From: CAXXIC01 sp964534355
GTDB taxonomy: Bacteria; Bacteroidota; Bacteroidia; Bacteroidales; UBA7332
Length of the DNA: 45,122 nt
Assembly (NCBI GenBank): GCA_964534355.1
Contig: CAZHNZ010000013.1
Location: forward strand, 1-45,122
Direction: 5' to 3'
The notes beneath the pieces are model-generated. The model worked only from the letters and a program-made list of their open reading frames with translations, searched no databases and was not told where the DNA came from. Shown here piece by piece: positions 7,467-15,622 of this stretch. Position 1 is the first letter of the stretch, and the number at the start of each line of letters is the position of its first letter. Made by a program: the position numbers and the translations under genes.

Positions 7467-8381
7467 CTACTCTTTTTTAGTTTTGATCAACGATATAACC
7501 ACACTCGATGTAAGTATTACCAGTATGACGGTCAATGATATCTGAATGGGGATTTTAAAAAAGTCAACCATCATCATTTTTCCACCCACAAATACGAGGA
7601 TAATGGCCAATCCCACAGAGAGATATTTGAAACGGTCTATGATGCCCGCCAGTGCAAAATAGAGTGACCGCAAACCCAGTATGGCAAAAACATTGCTCGT
7701 GTACACAATAAAATGTTCCTGCGTAACGGCCAGAATGGCAGGAATACTATCTACAGCAAATATCAGGTCGGTTACCTCAATCATAATCAGTACCAGAAAA
7801 AGAGGCGTGGCAAACCTCTTGCCATCTTGTTTGACAAAAAACTTATCGCCCTGCAACTCTTGTGTTACCGGCATCCATTTGCGAAAAAAACGAATAATCG
7901 GGTTTTTGTCCGGCTCAATTTTTTTGTCTTTCTCGGTCACCATTTTTATACCGGTGTATATCAGTATTCCACCAAAGATGTAGATGGTCCAATGGAACTT
8001 TTCGAGCAACGCCACGCCGGCAAATATAAAAATAACACGCATCACCAATGCCCCTATGATCCCCCAAAACAGAACTTTGTGCTGGTAACGGGGTGGTATC
8101 TGAAAGTAGGAGAATATGAGTACAAAGACAAATATGTTGTCAACACTCAATGCTTTTTCAATAATATAACCGGTGAAAAAGTCGAGTGCTCTTTTTTCGT
8201 CGAACTGAAAATAGATGAATACATTGAAACAGAGAGCCAGAAATACCCACACACCCGACCAGGTGAGGGCCTCTTTTACACTTACTTCGTGCGACTTACG
8301 ATGAAAAACACCCAAATCGAGTGCCAGCATTAGCAATACAAAAAGATTAAATCCTACCCAAAGGGCGACATTAGTTTCCAT
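7467..8381 (-). CDS. TerC/Alx family membrane protein
   Basis: A 304-residue integral membrane protein with about nine hydrophobic segments. Family signatures are the N-terminal LALDLGVFHRKSHEVSVKEALTWS, SVDNIFVFVLIFSYF, and in the second half IMIEVTDLIFAVDSIPAILAVTQ with acidic residues inside membrane helices. E. coli Alx and related TerC proteins export Mn2+ or metal ions, often during metalation of secreted enzymes; tellurite resistance is the historical name. No yybP-ykoY Mn riboswitch is visible upstream (8382-8555). The gene is monocistronic, divergent from panE. The family is certain; the substrate is not. Confidence 0.9.
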   Translation of the reverse strand: METNVALWVGFNLFVLLMLALDLGVFHRKSHEVSVKEALTWSGVWVFLALCFNVFIYFQFDEKRALDFFTGYIIEKALSVDNIFVFVLIFSYFQIPPRYQHKVLFWGIIGALVMRVIFIFAGVALLEKFHWTIYIFGGILIYTGIKMVTEKDKKIEPDKNPIIRFFRKWMPVTQELQGDKFFVKQDGKRFATPLFLVLIMIEVTDLIFAVDSIPAILAVTQEHFIVYTSNVFAILGLRSLYFALAGIIDRFKYLSVGLAIILVFVGGKMMMVDFFKIPIQISLTVILVILTSSVVISLIKTKKE

Positions 8382-8403
8382 TTTTTTTTATAATTTTTTT
8401 GTT

Positions 8404-8426
8404 GGGGCATCCCCTTGTGGGTGCCC
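8404..8426. repeat. REP-like element, copy 1
   Basis: GGGGCATCCCCTTGTGGGTG followed by CCC forms an imperfect hairpin (GGGCATCC with GGGTGCCC) in the terC-panE divergent gap. A second related copy is at 11129-11150. Confidence 0.6.
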
Positions 8427-8555
8427 ATATTCCTATCTTAAATACAAAGAGTTGACGTAATATGTTTATTGTTCTGATTCTAATTAACTAAAATTGTGGA
8501 ATTTATTACGGCTACTAATCACTGCAATGATTAATTTTGAGCCAACAAAATAAGG

Positions 8556-9473
8556 ATGAGAATGAATTTGAGATATGGAATAATTGGAACAGGTGCCATT
8601 GGCGGATACTACGGTGGCCGATTGGCGGAGGCAGGCAAAGAGGTGCACTTCTTGCTGCACAGCGATTACGATTTTGTTGCTCAGCATGGACTGAGGGTTG
8701 ATTCTGTCCGGGGAGATTTTCATTTGAAACATCCATCCATTTACAAAACTACCGCCGATATGCCGCTCTGCGATGTCGTGTTGGTTTGCCTGAAAACGAC
8801 TCAGAATGAGCTGCTCAAAGAGCTTCTTCCACCTCTGATTCACAAAGATACACTTGTTGTGCTTATCCAAAACGGATTGGGAATTGAGTCCGATTTAGCA
8901 GACACTTTTCCAAATCTGTCCATCGCCGGAGGTTTGGCGTTCATCTGCTCGGGCAAGGTGGGTGAGGGGCATATTGTGCATTCCGATTTAGGCAAAATAT
9001 CTATTGGCGGATACGGGTTTTCATCGTCGCCGGTACTCGAAACTGTTTGTGCAGATATGGTTCAATCGGGCATTCCTGCCGATATTTCGCCCGATCTGAT
9101 GTTGATGAGGTGGCGCAAGTTGGTGTGGAATATTCCCTTCAACGGTATGACCGTGGTGCTCAATACCACTACCGACAAACTGATGGAGTGTGCTTACACA
9201 CACGAGTTGTCTTATCAGCTTATGCTCGAAGTGGTGGCGGGAGCCAATGCTTGTGGGGTGTCTCTGACGGTCGATTTTGCTCAAAAGATGATGGCTATGA
9301 CCGAAAAAATGACGCCCTATTCGCCCAGTATGAAACTCGACTTCGATAATAATCGCCCTTTGGAAATCGAATATATTTATACCCGTCCGTTGCTCGAAGC
9401 CTCACGTCGGGGTTGCGATATGCCGCGTATTTCGATGTTGGAAAAGCAGTTGCACTTTCTCACTGTTCGTTAG
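8556..9473 (+). CDS. panE: 2-dehydropantoate 2-reductase
   Basis: A 305-residue protein. The N-terminal Rossmann motif is GIIGTGAIGGYYGGRLAEAG, followed by the family pattern VLVCLKTTQNE (residues about 70-80) and NGLGIESDLAD. The C-terminal helical domain has the catalytic Lys region MRWRKLVWNIPFNGMTVVLN and a late Glu/Ser region before IEYIYTRPL. It reduces ketopantoate to pantoate with NADPH in coenzyme A synthesis. The start may be this ATG or the next one 6 nt later (MNLRYG). Its stop codon overlaps the stop of the convergent exonuclease gene in the tetranucleotide TTAG. Some paralogues act on other 2-keto acids, so the substrate is by family. Confidence 0.85.
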   Translation: MRMNLRYGIIGTGAIGGYYGGRLAEAGKEVHFLLHSDYDFVAQHGLRVDSVRGDFHLKHPSIYKTTADMPLCDVVLVCLKTTQNELLKELLPPLIHKDTLVVLIQNGLGIESDLADTFPNLSIAGGLAFICSGKVGEGHIVHSDLGKISIGGYGFSSSPVLETVCADMVQSGIPADISPDLMLMRWRKLVWNIPFNGMTVVLNTTTDKLMECAYTHELSYQLMLEVVAGANACGVSLTVDFAQKMMAMTEKMTPYSPSMKLDFDNNRPLEIEYIYTRPLLEASRRGCDMPRISMLEKQLHFLTVR

Positions 9474-9967
9474 TTTACTTTGCTTAGTTCCAGCATAATC
9501 AGTGCTGCTGCGCGTGCATCGCTCAGGGCTTCGTGGTGGTTGAGGCAAATGCCAAAATGGTCTGCCAGGGTATTCAGTTTGTGGTTGTGTAGCCCGGGTA
9601 ATTTCTTTTTGGCTAGTTGAACGGTGCAAACAGACGCCGGTAGCCGGTCTGCGATATCCGCAAACATCAGGCATTTGCGCAGCACATTCATATCGAATCC
9701 GGCGTTGTGCGCCACTATGTATTCCGCATTTTCAATATCTTCGGCTATCTCGTGCCAGATATCGCCAAAGCGGGGAGCATCTTTTACCTGATCAAATGTG
9801 ATGCCATGTACCGCTACATTGTATTTCGAAAACCAGTTGTTGTAGGGTTTCAGCAGGTACGACACCTCTTTGACTATTCTGCCGTTTTGCACAACAATCA
9901 CCCCCAATGCGCATGCACTGACAGGGTCGCCGTTGGCTGTTTCGAAATCTATTGCGATAAAATTCAT
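9470..9967 (-). CDS. DnaQ-like 3'-5' exonuclease (DEDDh)
   Basis: A 165-residue single-domain exonuclease. Exo I is MNFIAIDFETAN (Asp7, Glu9), Exo II is the region around EYIVAHNAGFDMNVL with its Asp, and Exo III is HHEALSDARAAALI, with the His five residues before the Asp as in DEDDh enzymes. This size matches stand-alone epsilon-like proteins of Bacteroidetes related to the PolC exonuclease domain. It would remove nucleotides from DNA 3' ends or degrade small nucleic acids. It is monocistronic with its own -7 box 27 nt before the ATG, and it overlaps panE tail to tail by 4 bp. Confidence 0.85.
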   Translation of the reverse strand: MNFIAIDFETANGDPVSACALGVIVVQNGRIVKEVSYLLKPYNNWFSKYNVAVHGITFDQVKDAPRFGDIWHEIAEDIENAEYIVAHNAGFDMNVLRKCLMFADIADRLPASVCTVQLAKKKLPGLHNHKLNTLADHFGICLNHHEALSDARAAALIMLELSKVN

Positions 9968-9993
9968 ACCAATCTACCGTTTGTTTTATTCTG

Positions 9994-10001
9994 CAAAAAT
10001 A
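9994..10001 (-). promoter_or_regulatory. -7 box (TATTTTTG) for the exonuclease gene
   Basis: Minus-strand TATTTTTG with a TTG about 18 nt upstream, close to the TTTG-N19-21-TAnnTTTG consensus. Confidence 0.6.
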
Positions 10002-10048
10002 AACAAATTCTTCGAAAATCAACACCTTAGGTTTTTATTAAAAAAGAA

Positions 10049-10082
10049 AAGCAGGGCATTATCTCGCGATAAAACCCTGCTT
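10049..10082. terminator. Terminator downstream of the superoxide dismutase gene
   Basis: Two-tier hairpin: outer stem AAGCAGGG/CCCTGCTT and inner stem TTATC/GATAA around TCGC. On the minus strand it is followed by TTTTCTTTTTTAAT. It is 38 nt after the stop at 10121. Confidence 0.85.
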
Positions 10083-10120
10083 ATGCATGTAGATACACTA
10101 AAAATATAGGTAAAGACAAA

Positions 10121-10768
10121 TTATTTATATCTGGCGGCAATGACTGTCCAATCAATCTTTTCCCACAATGCTGACACGTGGTCCGGACGACGGTTTTGAT
10201 AATCAATGTAGTAGGCATGTTCCCATACATCAAATGTAAGCAGTGGTTTCAGCCCTTTGGTCATTGGGTTGCCGGCATTGCTCTCTTTTACAATTTCCAG
10301 TTTTCCTTCTTTATTTACAACCAACCAGGCCCACCCTGAACCGAAAACTGTGATGGCTGCATTGTTAAATTCTTTCTTGAAATCTTCGAACGAGCCCCAT
10401 TTTGCTTCGATAGCTTTGGCTAACTCGCCTTGTGGTGCACCTCCGCCTTTAGGCGAAAATGAGTTGAAGTAGAAAGTGTGGTTCCATATTTGAGCAGCAT
10501 TGTTGAAAATCGGACCGTCAGACTCTTTGACTATCGTTTCCAAATCGGCATTTTCAAACTTGGTACCCGGAATAAGATTATTTAAATTATTCACGTACGC
10601 CTGATGGTGTTTGCCGTAGTGAAACTCAATCGTTTTTTGACTGATAACCGGTTCGAGCGCATTGGCTTCGTAAGGTAGTTTTGGGAGTTCAAACTTCATA
10701 ACTTTTTTATTTTGAGCGGTTAAACATGTGAAAATAAATGATGCTAAAAACAGTGTTGTCCATTTCAT
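10121..10768 (-). CDS. sodB: Fe/Mn superoxide dismutase with an N-terminal signal-like extension
   Basis: A 215-residue protein. The SOD core starts at Met24 (MKFELPKLPYEANALEP). Metal ligands are visible: His in EFHYGKHHQAYV, His in AAQIWNHTFYFNSFSP, and Asp and His in FDVWEHAYYIDYQ. The Gln/Ala pattern around AAQIWNHTF suggests an Fe-type or cambialistic enzyme, as in Bacteroides and Porphyromonas. Residues 1-23 (MKWTTLFLASFIFTCLTAQ then NKKV) look like a Sec signal peptide, which the usual cytoplasmic enzyme lacks. The alternative is that translation starts at Met24 and the upstream codons are leader. It disproportionates superoxide. It is monocistronic with a strong terminator; no TAnnTTTG box was found upstream. 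Confidence 0.9.
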   Translation of the reverse strand: MKWTTLFLASFIFTCLTAQNKKVMKFELPKLPYEANALEPVISQKTIEFHYGKHHQAYVNNLNNLIPGTKFENADLETIVKESDGPIFNNAAQIWNHTFYFNSFSPKGGGAPQGELAKAIEAKWGSFEDFKKEFNNAAITVFGSGWAWLVVNKEGKLEIVKESNAGNPMTKGLKPLLTFDVWEHAYYIDYQNRRPDHVSALWEKIDWTVIAARYK

Positions 10769-11070
10769 AGTCTGTTGTTTTTATATGAGTTTAAACAACG
10801 GTGTTGGCCTTCTGTTCATTTTTTAGTGAAAAAAGTTACGAGTTACAAGTAGACAAGTAAACGGGTAAACAAGTAAACGGGTAAACAAGTTACAAGTTAC
10901 GGGTTACAAGTTACGGGTAGACGGGTAAACAAGTAAACAAGTAAACAAGTAAACTGAGTAAACTAGTAAACAGAGTAAACGGGTTTGGAGATTGCTGCAC
11001 CGTCGCCAAATCAAATGGTGATGCATGTGTCAATAGTGGGGCGGCGGCCATATTCAAAAGAAAACGGATT

Positions 11071-11097
11071 GTCATCCCGAACGCAGAGAGGGATCTG
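11071..11097. repeat. REP-like element with ATCCC/GGGAT arms
   Basis: GTCATCCCGAACGCAGAGAG then GGATCTG. The arms ATCCC (11074-11078) and GGGAT (11090-11094) can pair. This wording is a common dispersed intergenic repeat type in bacteria; only one copy is seen in this window. Confidence 0.55.
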
Positions 11098-11128
11098 ATG
11101 ATGTTGTTACGAGTTACGAGTATGCGTA

Positions 11129-11150
11129 GGGGCTGCCCTTGTGGCTGCCC
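11129..11150. repeat. REP-like element, copy 2
   Basis: GGGGCTGCCCTTGTGGCTGC then CC, clearly related to 8404-8426 and set within the short-word repeat field. Confidence 0.6.
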
Positions 11151-11178
11151 GTAAACGGGTAAACAAGTAGTCATTTCT

Positions 11179-11218
11179 CTCAGTGCAACTCAGTGTATCC
11201 TCAGTGCAACTCAGTGTA
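11179..11218. repeat. 19-bp direct repeat CTCAGTGCAACTCAGTGTA
   Basis: Two exact copies at 11179-11197 and 11200-11218, each itself containing two CTCAGTG words. Confidence 0.8.
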
Positions 11219-11392
11219 AATATTTTTTTTAGTTACGGGTTACGAGTTACAAGTTACAAGTTACAAGTAAACTGAGTAAACAAGTAGACAAGTAAACGGG
11301 TAAACAAGTAGACAAGTTACAAGTTACGGGTTACGAGTAGACAAGTAAACAAGTAAACAGAGCAAACTAGTAGGTAGGTGTTGTGCCTAAAC

Positions 11393-11442
11393 GTAAAACG
11401 TATAACGTATAACGTATAACGTATAACGTAAAACGTACAACC
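11393..11442. repeat. 9-bp tandem repeat (ACGTATAAC/ACGTAAAAC)
   Basis: About five or six consecutive copies of a 9-bp unit ending the repeat field, some 50 bp upstream of the uvrD promoter. Confidence 0.8.
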
Positions 11443-11486
11443 TAAATCGTTCCAATACCAAATATTCCTAATATAGAGTAGCCAAT

Positions 11487-11519
11487 TTGGGTTAGTTTCA
11501 TTTATTGTGCTATTTTTGC
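11487..11519 (+). promoter_or_regulatory. Promoter of the uvrD/pcrA gene
   Basis: TTTG at about 11487-11490, a 20-21 nt spacer and TATTTTTG at about 11511-11519: a full Bacteroidetes consensus. The box overlaps the upstream end of the longest reading frame, so the true start must be further downstream, at the GTG 11537. Confidence 0.75.
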
Positions 11520-11536
11520 AAAAAGAAAAAAATATC

Positions 11537-13858
11537 GTGACCGAATTTATAGATCAGCTCAACGAAAATCAAAAAAAAGCCGTGGTGCACAACGACAGTG
11601 CCTCATTGGTGATAGCCGGTGCCGGGTCGGGTAAAACAAGGGTTTTGACCTTTAAAATTGCCTGGCTAATGCAAAACGGTTTTCCCGCATATACTATTCT
11701 TGCACTGACATTTACCAACAAGGCCGCCCGCGAAATGAAGGAGCGTATTGCCCGTTTGGTGGGGGAGCGGGAAGCTTCGCGGCTTTGGATGGGAACTTTT
11801 CACTCCGTGTTTTCCAAAATCCTGCGGCGTGAGGCAGCGGCGTTGGGTTATACCTCCAACTTTACGATATACGATTCGTCAGACTCGAAAAACCTGATCA
11901 AGGATATTGTGAAAGAGATGAGTCTCGACGAAAAGACCTATAAACCAAATTTGGTACAGTCGCGTATTTCCAATGCTAAAAACTGTTTAGTTACGGCTGG
12001 CATGTATGCCGCCAATCGCGAATTGATGGAGGGTGATATTCAATCCAAAATACCCCTGGTTCGCGACATTTACCGTGTCTATCAGATTCGTTGCAAAAAA
12101 GCGGACGCTATGGATTTCGACGATTTACTGCTCAATACCAATATTCTCTTTCGCGACAATCCCGAAGTGCTGGCCAAATATCAATCGCAGTTTCGGTATA
12201 TTCTGGTGGATGAGTATCAGGATACAAATTTTGCTCAACATTTGATTGTGAAGCAGTTGGCTGCTCAGCATGGATTGGTGTGCGCGGTGGGAGATGATGC
12301 GCAAAGCATCTACTCATTTCGGGGAGCAAACATAGATAATATTCTGAGTTTTAAAAAGAGTTTCCCCGGTTCTCAGGTTTTTAAGCTGGAGCAAAACTAC
12401 CGCTCAACGCAAAATATTGTGGATGCGGCCAACAGCCTGATCCGCAAAAATAACAGACAGATTACCAAGAATGTCTTTTCTGAAAATGAAATAGGCGATA
12501 AGATCGAAGTGCTGAGTGCTTATTCCGATTATGAGGAAGGGTATCTGGTGGCGGGCAAAATACTGGAGCTTCGCATGCGTTTGCACGAGCCTTACAGTCA
12601 GTTTGCTGTGCTTTACCGCACCAATGCGCAGTCGCGGATTATGGAAGAGGCATTGCGCAAAAGAAATATTCCTTACAAAATATATGGAGGCCTGTCGTTT
12701 TATCAGCGTCAGGAAATCAAGGATGTACTCGCCTATTTCCGGCTGATAATAAACCCAAACGACGAGGAGGCGCTCAAGCGGATTATCAACCGGCCTGCCC
12801 GTGGCATTGGTGACACAACGGTGAACAAGCTCAAAGCGTGTGCTGTGCGCAATGAGGTGAGCATCTGGATGGTGTTGCAGGACCCAATTCGGTTTGCCCT
12901 CGATGTAAATGCCGGCACTGCCCGCAAACTGGCCTCTTTCCGCGATTTTATTGCCCTGAAATGTGCTCAGTTACACAATGTCTCGGCTTACGAAATGGCG
13001 GAAATGGTGATTAAAGAGTCTGGTCTGCTCACCGAAATGTATGCCGACCGCACCCCGGAGAATCTGAGCAAACAGGAGAATATGCAGGAGTTGCTCAATG
13101 GTATTCATGGATTTTGCGAAAGCCGGCTCGAGGAGGGTGAAGAGCAACCGGGTCTGGTAGATTTCCTGGCCGAGGTGTCACTAGCCACAGATCAGGATAC
13201 GCAGGGCGATGAAAACAACGAAAAAGTGACCCTGATGACCGTGCATGCCGCTAAGGGGTTGGAGTTCAATAATGTATTTGTAGTGGGAATGGAGAAGGAT
13301 CTCTTTCCGAGTATGTGGGCCAACGAAAGTGAGTCTAGCCTCGAAGAGGAACGTCGTCTGTTTTATGTCGCCATTACCCGTGCCGGCAAACAGTGTACAC
13401 TCACGTTTGCCAAATCGCGTTTCCGGAATGGCAAATCAGAAATCTGTTCGCCAAGCCGTTTCCTCAATGATATTGACCCGAAGTTTCTGAATATGCCTAC
13501 GGACAATCGACTGGCAGAGGAGGTGCGCGAGCGGGCTGCTGGTTTCAACCGCACTGCATTTGGGCGGAAAGATAGTCCGGTGCAGCAACGTCCGCAGCCG
13601 GAAATTTTCTCTAAAACAAGACCCGATTCCACGAAACATCTCACCCCTGTGGATAAACTTCCGGTGGCGCCTTTTGCCGGGGCGCAAACCAACACAGATG
13701 TGCGTGCCGGGCAACACATCCTTCACGATCGCTTTGGCAATGGAGTGGTGTCGGCCTGTGAGGGTGATGGCGATAATCGTAAAATAACAGTTTTGTTTGA
13801 ACATGCGGGTGAACGGAAATTACTGCTTAAATATGCTAAGTTCGTTATAACAGATTAA
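11537..13858 (+). CDS. uvrD: UvrD/PcrA-type superfamily 1A DNA helicase
   Basis: About 773 residues from a GTG start (MTEFIDQLNENQ). All SF1A motifs are visible: Q motif LNENQKKAVVH, Walker A GAGSGKTRVL, Ia LTFTNKAAREM, motif II ILVDEYQDTN, III AVGDDAQSIYSFRGA, IV LEQNYRSTQ, V VTLMTVHAAKGLEF, VI EERRLFYVAITRA. The C-terminus (GQHILHDRFGNGVVSACEG...ITVLFEHAGERKLLLKYAKF) is the small beta/Tudor-like domain of PcrA that contacts RNA polymerase and UvrB. Its role is 3'-5' unwinding in nucleotide excision and mismatch repair and removal of proteins from DNA. The longer frame from about 11507 begins within the promoter. nspC follows after 13 nt, so the two may be co-transcribed. Confidence 0.93.
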   Translation: MTEFIDQLNENQKKAVVHNDSASLVIAGAGSGKTRVLTFKIAWLMQNGFPAYTILALTFTNKAAREMKERIARLVGEREASRLWMGTFHSVFSKILRREAAALGYTSNFTIYDSSDSKNLIKDIVKEMSLDEKTYKPNLVQSRISNAKNCLVTAGMYAANRELMEGDIQSKIPLVRDIYRVYQIRCKKADAMDFDDLLLNTNILFRDNPEVLAKYQSQFRYILVDEYQDTNFAQHLIVKQLAAQHGLVCAVGDDAQSIYSFRGANIDNILSFKKSFPGSQVFKLEQNYRSTQNIVDAANSLIRKNNRQITKNVFSENEIGDKIEVLSAYSDYEEGYLVAGKILELRMRLHEPYSQFAVLYRTNAQSRIMEEALRKRNIPYKIYGGLSFYQRQEIKDVLAYFRLIINPNDEEALKRIINRPARGIGDTTVNKLKACAVRNEVSIWMVLQDPIRFALDVNAGTARKLASFRDFIALKCAQLHNVSAYEMAEMVIKESGLLTEMYADRTPENLSKQENMQELLNGIHGFCESRLEEGEEQPGLVDFLAEVSLATDQDTQGDENNEKVTLMTVHAAKGLEFNNVFVVGMEKDLFPSMWANESESSLEEERRLFYVAITRAGKQCTLTFAKSRFRNGKSEICSPSRFLNDIDPKFLNMPTDNRLAEEVRERAAGFNRTAFGRKDSPVQQRPQPEIFSKTRPDSTKHLTPVDKLPVAPFAGAQTNTDVRAGQHILHDRFGNGVVSACEGDGDNRKITVLFEHAGERKLLLKYAKFVITD

Positions 13859-13871
13859 TAATAAGATAAAT

Positions 13872-15002
13872 ATGTTGGATGTAAATCAGGTGACTACACC
13901 TTGTTTTGTGCTCGAAGAGGAGTTGTTGCGTCGCAATCTGACCACCATTAAACGTGTGAAAGAGGAGGCAGGAGTTGATATTATACTGGCTTTCAAAGCC
14001 TTTGCTATGTGGAAGGCGTTTCCCGTTATTCGCGAATATATTCCTTACTCAACGGCAAGTTCGGTGCTCGAGGCTCAGTTGGCCTTCGAAGAGATGAAGA
14101 GTCGTGCACACACCTTCTCGCCGGCTTATACCGAGCGCGATTTTGCGCAGATTGTCACGTATAGTTCGCACATCACATTCAATTCTTTATCGCAGTTCGA
14201 ACGTTTTTATCCCGCGGCTAAAGGGTTGTCTTCTTGTGGTTTGCGCATCAATCCAGAGTTCTCGCTGGTAGAGACCGATTTGTACAACCCCTGTGCGCCG
14301 GGTTCGCGGCTGGGTGTAGCTGCTTCGCAATTGCCCGACCAGTTGCCCGAAGGGGTGGAGGGGCTGCACTTTCACACCTTGTGTGAGTCCACCTCTTTTG
14401 ATCTCGAAAAAACGTTGCTCGAAGTAGAAAAACGTTTCGGGAAATACCTCTCTCAGGTGAAATGGCTCAATATGGGCGGCGGTCACCTGATGACACGTAA
14501 GGGATACAACGTAGAGCATCTTATCCTGCTGTTGCAATCGTTTAAGGCAAAATATCCTCACCTGCAACTCATTATGGAGCCCGGCAGTGCATTTGTGTGG
14601 CAAACCGGCACGCTTGTGGCGTCGGTTATTGATATTGTGGAAAATCAGGGTATTAAGACGGCTATTCTGGATGTCTCTTTTGCCTGTCACATGCCCGACT
14701 GTCTGGAGATGCCCTACAAGCCGGTTATCCGGGGTGCCACCGATGAGGTGGAGGGCAAACCGACTTACCGCATGGGTGGAAACTCGTGTTTGAGTGGCGA
14801 TTTTGTAGGCAGCTGGTCTTTCGACAACGAGCTAAACCCCGGCGATAAGATTGTTTTCGAAGATATGATACACTATACAGTGGTAAAAACCACGATGTTT
14901 AACGGTATTCCGCATCCTTCGCTGGCCTACTGGACGTGCGACAACCGGCTGGAGATGTGGCGTGAGTACGATTATGCCGATTATCGGGGGCGGATGTGTT
15001 AG
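13872..15002 (+). CDS. nspC: Carboxynorspermidine decarboxylase
   Basis: A 376-residue PLP enzyme of the alanine-racemase-fold decarboxylases. The PLP Lys is in LAFKAFAMW (Lys42). The family signatures are SCGLRINPEFSLVETDLYNPCAPGSRLGV, GLHFHTLCES, LNMGGGHLMTR, the PLP-phosphate Gly-rich EPGSAFVW, and late active-site FACHMPDCLEMPY and GNSCLSGDFVG. It decarboxylates carboxynorspermidine or carboxyspermidine in the alternative spermidine pathway common in Bacteroidetes, where carboxy(nor)spermidine dehydrogenase is the partner (not in this window). Its TAG overlaps the TAA of the convergent acetyltransferase gene in TTAG. Confidence 0.92.
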   Translation: MLDVNQVTTPCFVLEEELLRRNLTTIKRVKEEAGVDIILAFKAFAMWKAFPVIREYIPYSTASSVLEAQLAFEEMKSRAHTFSPAYTERDFAQIVTYSSHITFNSLSQFERFYPAAKGLSSCGLRINPEFSLVETDLYNPCAPGSRLGVAASQLPDQLPEGVEGLHFHTLCESTSFDLEKTLLEVEKRFGKYLSQVKWLNMGGGHLMTRKGYNVEHLILLLQSFKAKYPHLQLIMEPGSAFVWQTGTLVASVIDIVENQGIKTAILDVSFACHMPDCLEMPYKPVIRGATDEVEGKPTYRMGGNSCLSGDFVGSWSFDNELNPGDKIVFEDMIHYTVVKTTMFNGIPHPSLAYWTCDNRLEMWREYDYADYRGRMC

Positions 15003-15622
15003 TAGTTCAGCCTTCTGTTTATATCGTATAATAGAGTCTTGAATTCGGTGCTGTTGTATATTTCCTGAAAAGAGCGAATGGGCTCAGGGTGATCCTGTAA
15101 TTTGGCAAAGTTGTATTGCAGCCAATCGACATCGAGCCATTGCCCGAATTTGAAGCCTACGTTTTTGAGTTTGGCCGATGGAACGAATCCCATTTTTTTG
15201 TGGAAATCAAGGCTTTTTTCGTTTTCTGATGTCACGACAGCTATTGCCTGACAGATTCCCTGAAGCCGTAACACCTCGATAAGTGCATGATACAATGATT
15301 TACCGATACCTCTGCTCAGGCTATCCTGAGTGAGGTATATTACACTTTCGGCCACCCATTGATAGGCGGTTCGGGGCTTGAATGTGGCACCGTATGCATA
15401 GCCGATTATTCGACTGTCCACTTCGCAAATCAGGATGGGGTAGGTGTGGGCTATATTTTGCATTCGCTGTGCAAACTCTTCTTCTGTGGGTATTTCGTAT
15501 TCGAAGGTAATCGTTGTATTGGTGATGTAGGGCGCATAGATGTTGCGGATAGCTGCATAATCGGCGGGCGTTGCCGGTCGTATTATTCTTTCGCCATTGT
15601 TATTTAAAGAGGATGAGTTCAT
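14999..15622 (-). CDS. GNAT acetyltransferase, phosphinothricin acetyltransferase-like
   Basis: About 207 residues from the ATG at 15622; the extended frame to 15649 begins with TTG. The GNAT fold is shown by IRPATPADYAAIRNIYAPYITNTTITFEYEIPT (beta1-alpha1), IIGYAYGATFKPRTAYQWVAESVIYL (beta4 region) and the acetyl-CoA loop QDSLSRGIGKSLYHALIEVL, then AVVTSENEKSLDFHKKMGF. The order and the TFEYE and YQW-x-x-E-S-V-Y motifs match the PAT/methionine sulfoximine N-acetyltransferase group. The roughly 40-residue tail after the domain (PIRSFQEIYNST...) is an extension I do not recognise. The substrate is unknown; detoxification of amino-acid analogues is a family guess. Confidence 0.82.
   Translation of the reverse strand: MNSSSLNNNGERIIRPATPADYAAIRNIYAPYITNTTITFEYEIPTEEEFAQRMQNIAHTYPILICEVDSRIIGYAYGATFKPRTAYQWVAESVIYLTQDSLSRGIGKSLYHALIEVLRLQGICQAIAVVTSENEKSLDFHKKMGFVPSAKLKNVGFKFGQWLDVDWLQYNFAKLQDHPEPIRSFQEIYNSTEFKTLLYDINRRLNY

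Larger units (their letters stand above)
10836..11382. repeat. Field of degenerate short-word repeats (gttacaagt / gtaaacaagt / gtagacaagt)
   Basis: Dozens of 8-10 bp words of the form gt-(t/a/g)-a-a/c-a-(c)-(a/g)-(a/g)-gt are strung together in two blocks, about 10836-10987 and 11231-11382. There is no fixed unit length and no conserved spacers, so this is not a CRISPR array. Between the blocks are REP-like elements and a 19-bp direct repeat. No gene is present across 10769-11506 on either strand that I can support. Confidence 0.85.

Noticed and set aside
7713..8333. A plus-strand frame of about 206 codons across terC
   Set aside because: It is a shadow of the terC gene; it has no signal, start context or family motifs.
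8382..8555. A yybP-ykoY manganese riboswitch before the TerC gene
   Set aside because: The family often has one, but no matching paired core was found in the minus-strand leader; only a REP-like element is present.
10911..11174. A minus-strand frame of 87 codons
   Set aside because: It is made largely of the short-word repeats (repeated LVYLFTCLPVY), with no start signal or family likeness.
10836..11382. CRISPR array
   Set aside because: The words are 8-10 bp, variable and contiguous. There are no 25-40 bp conserved repeats or unique spacers of fixed length, and no cas genes.
13363..13804. Minus-strand frames of about 120 codons inside uvrD
   Set aside because: They lie antisense to the well-supported helicase C-terminus and have no independent evidence.
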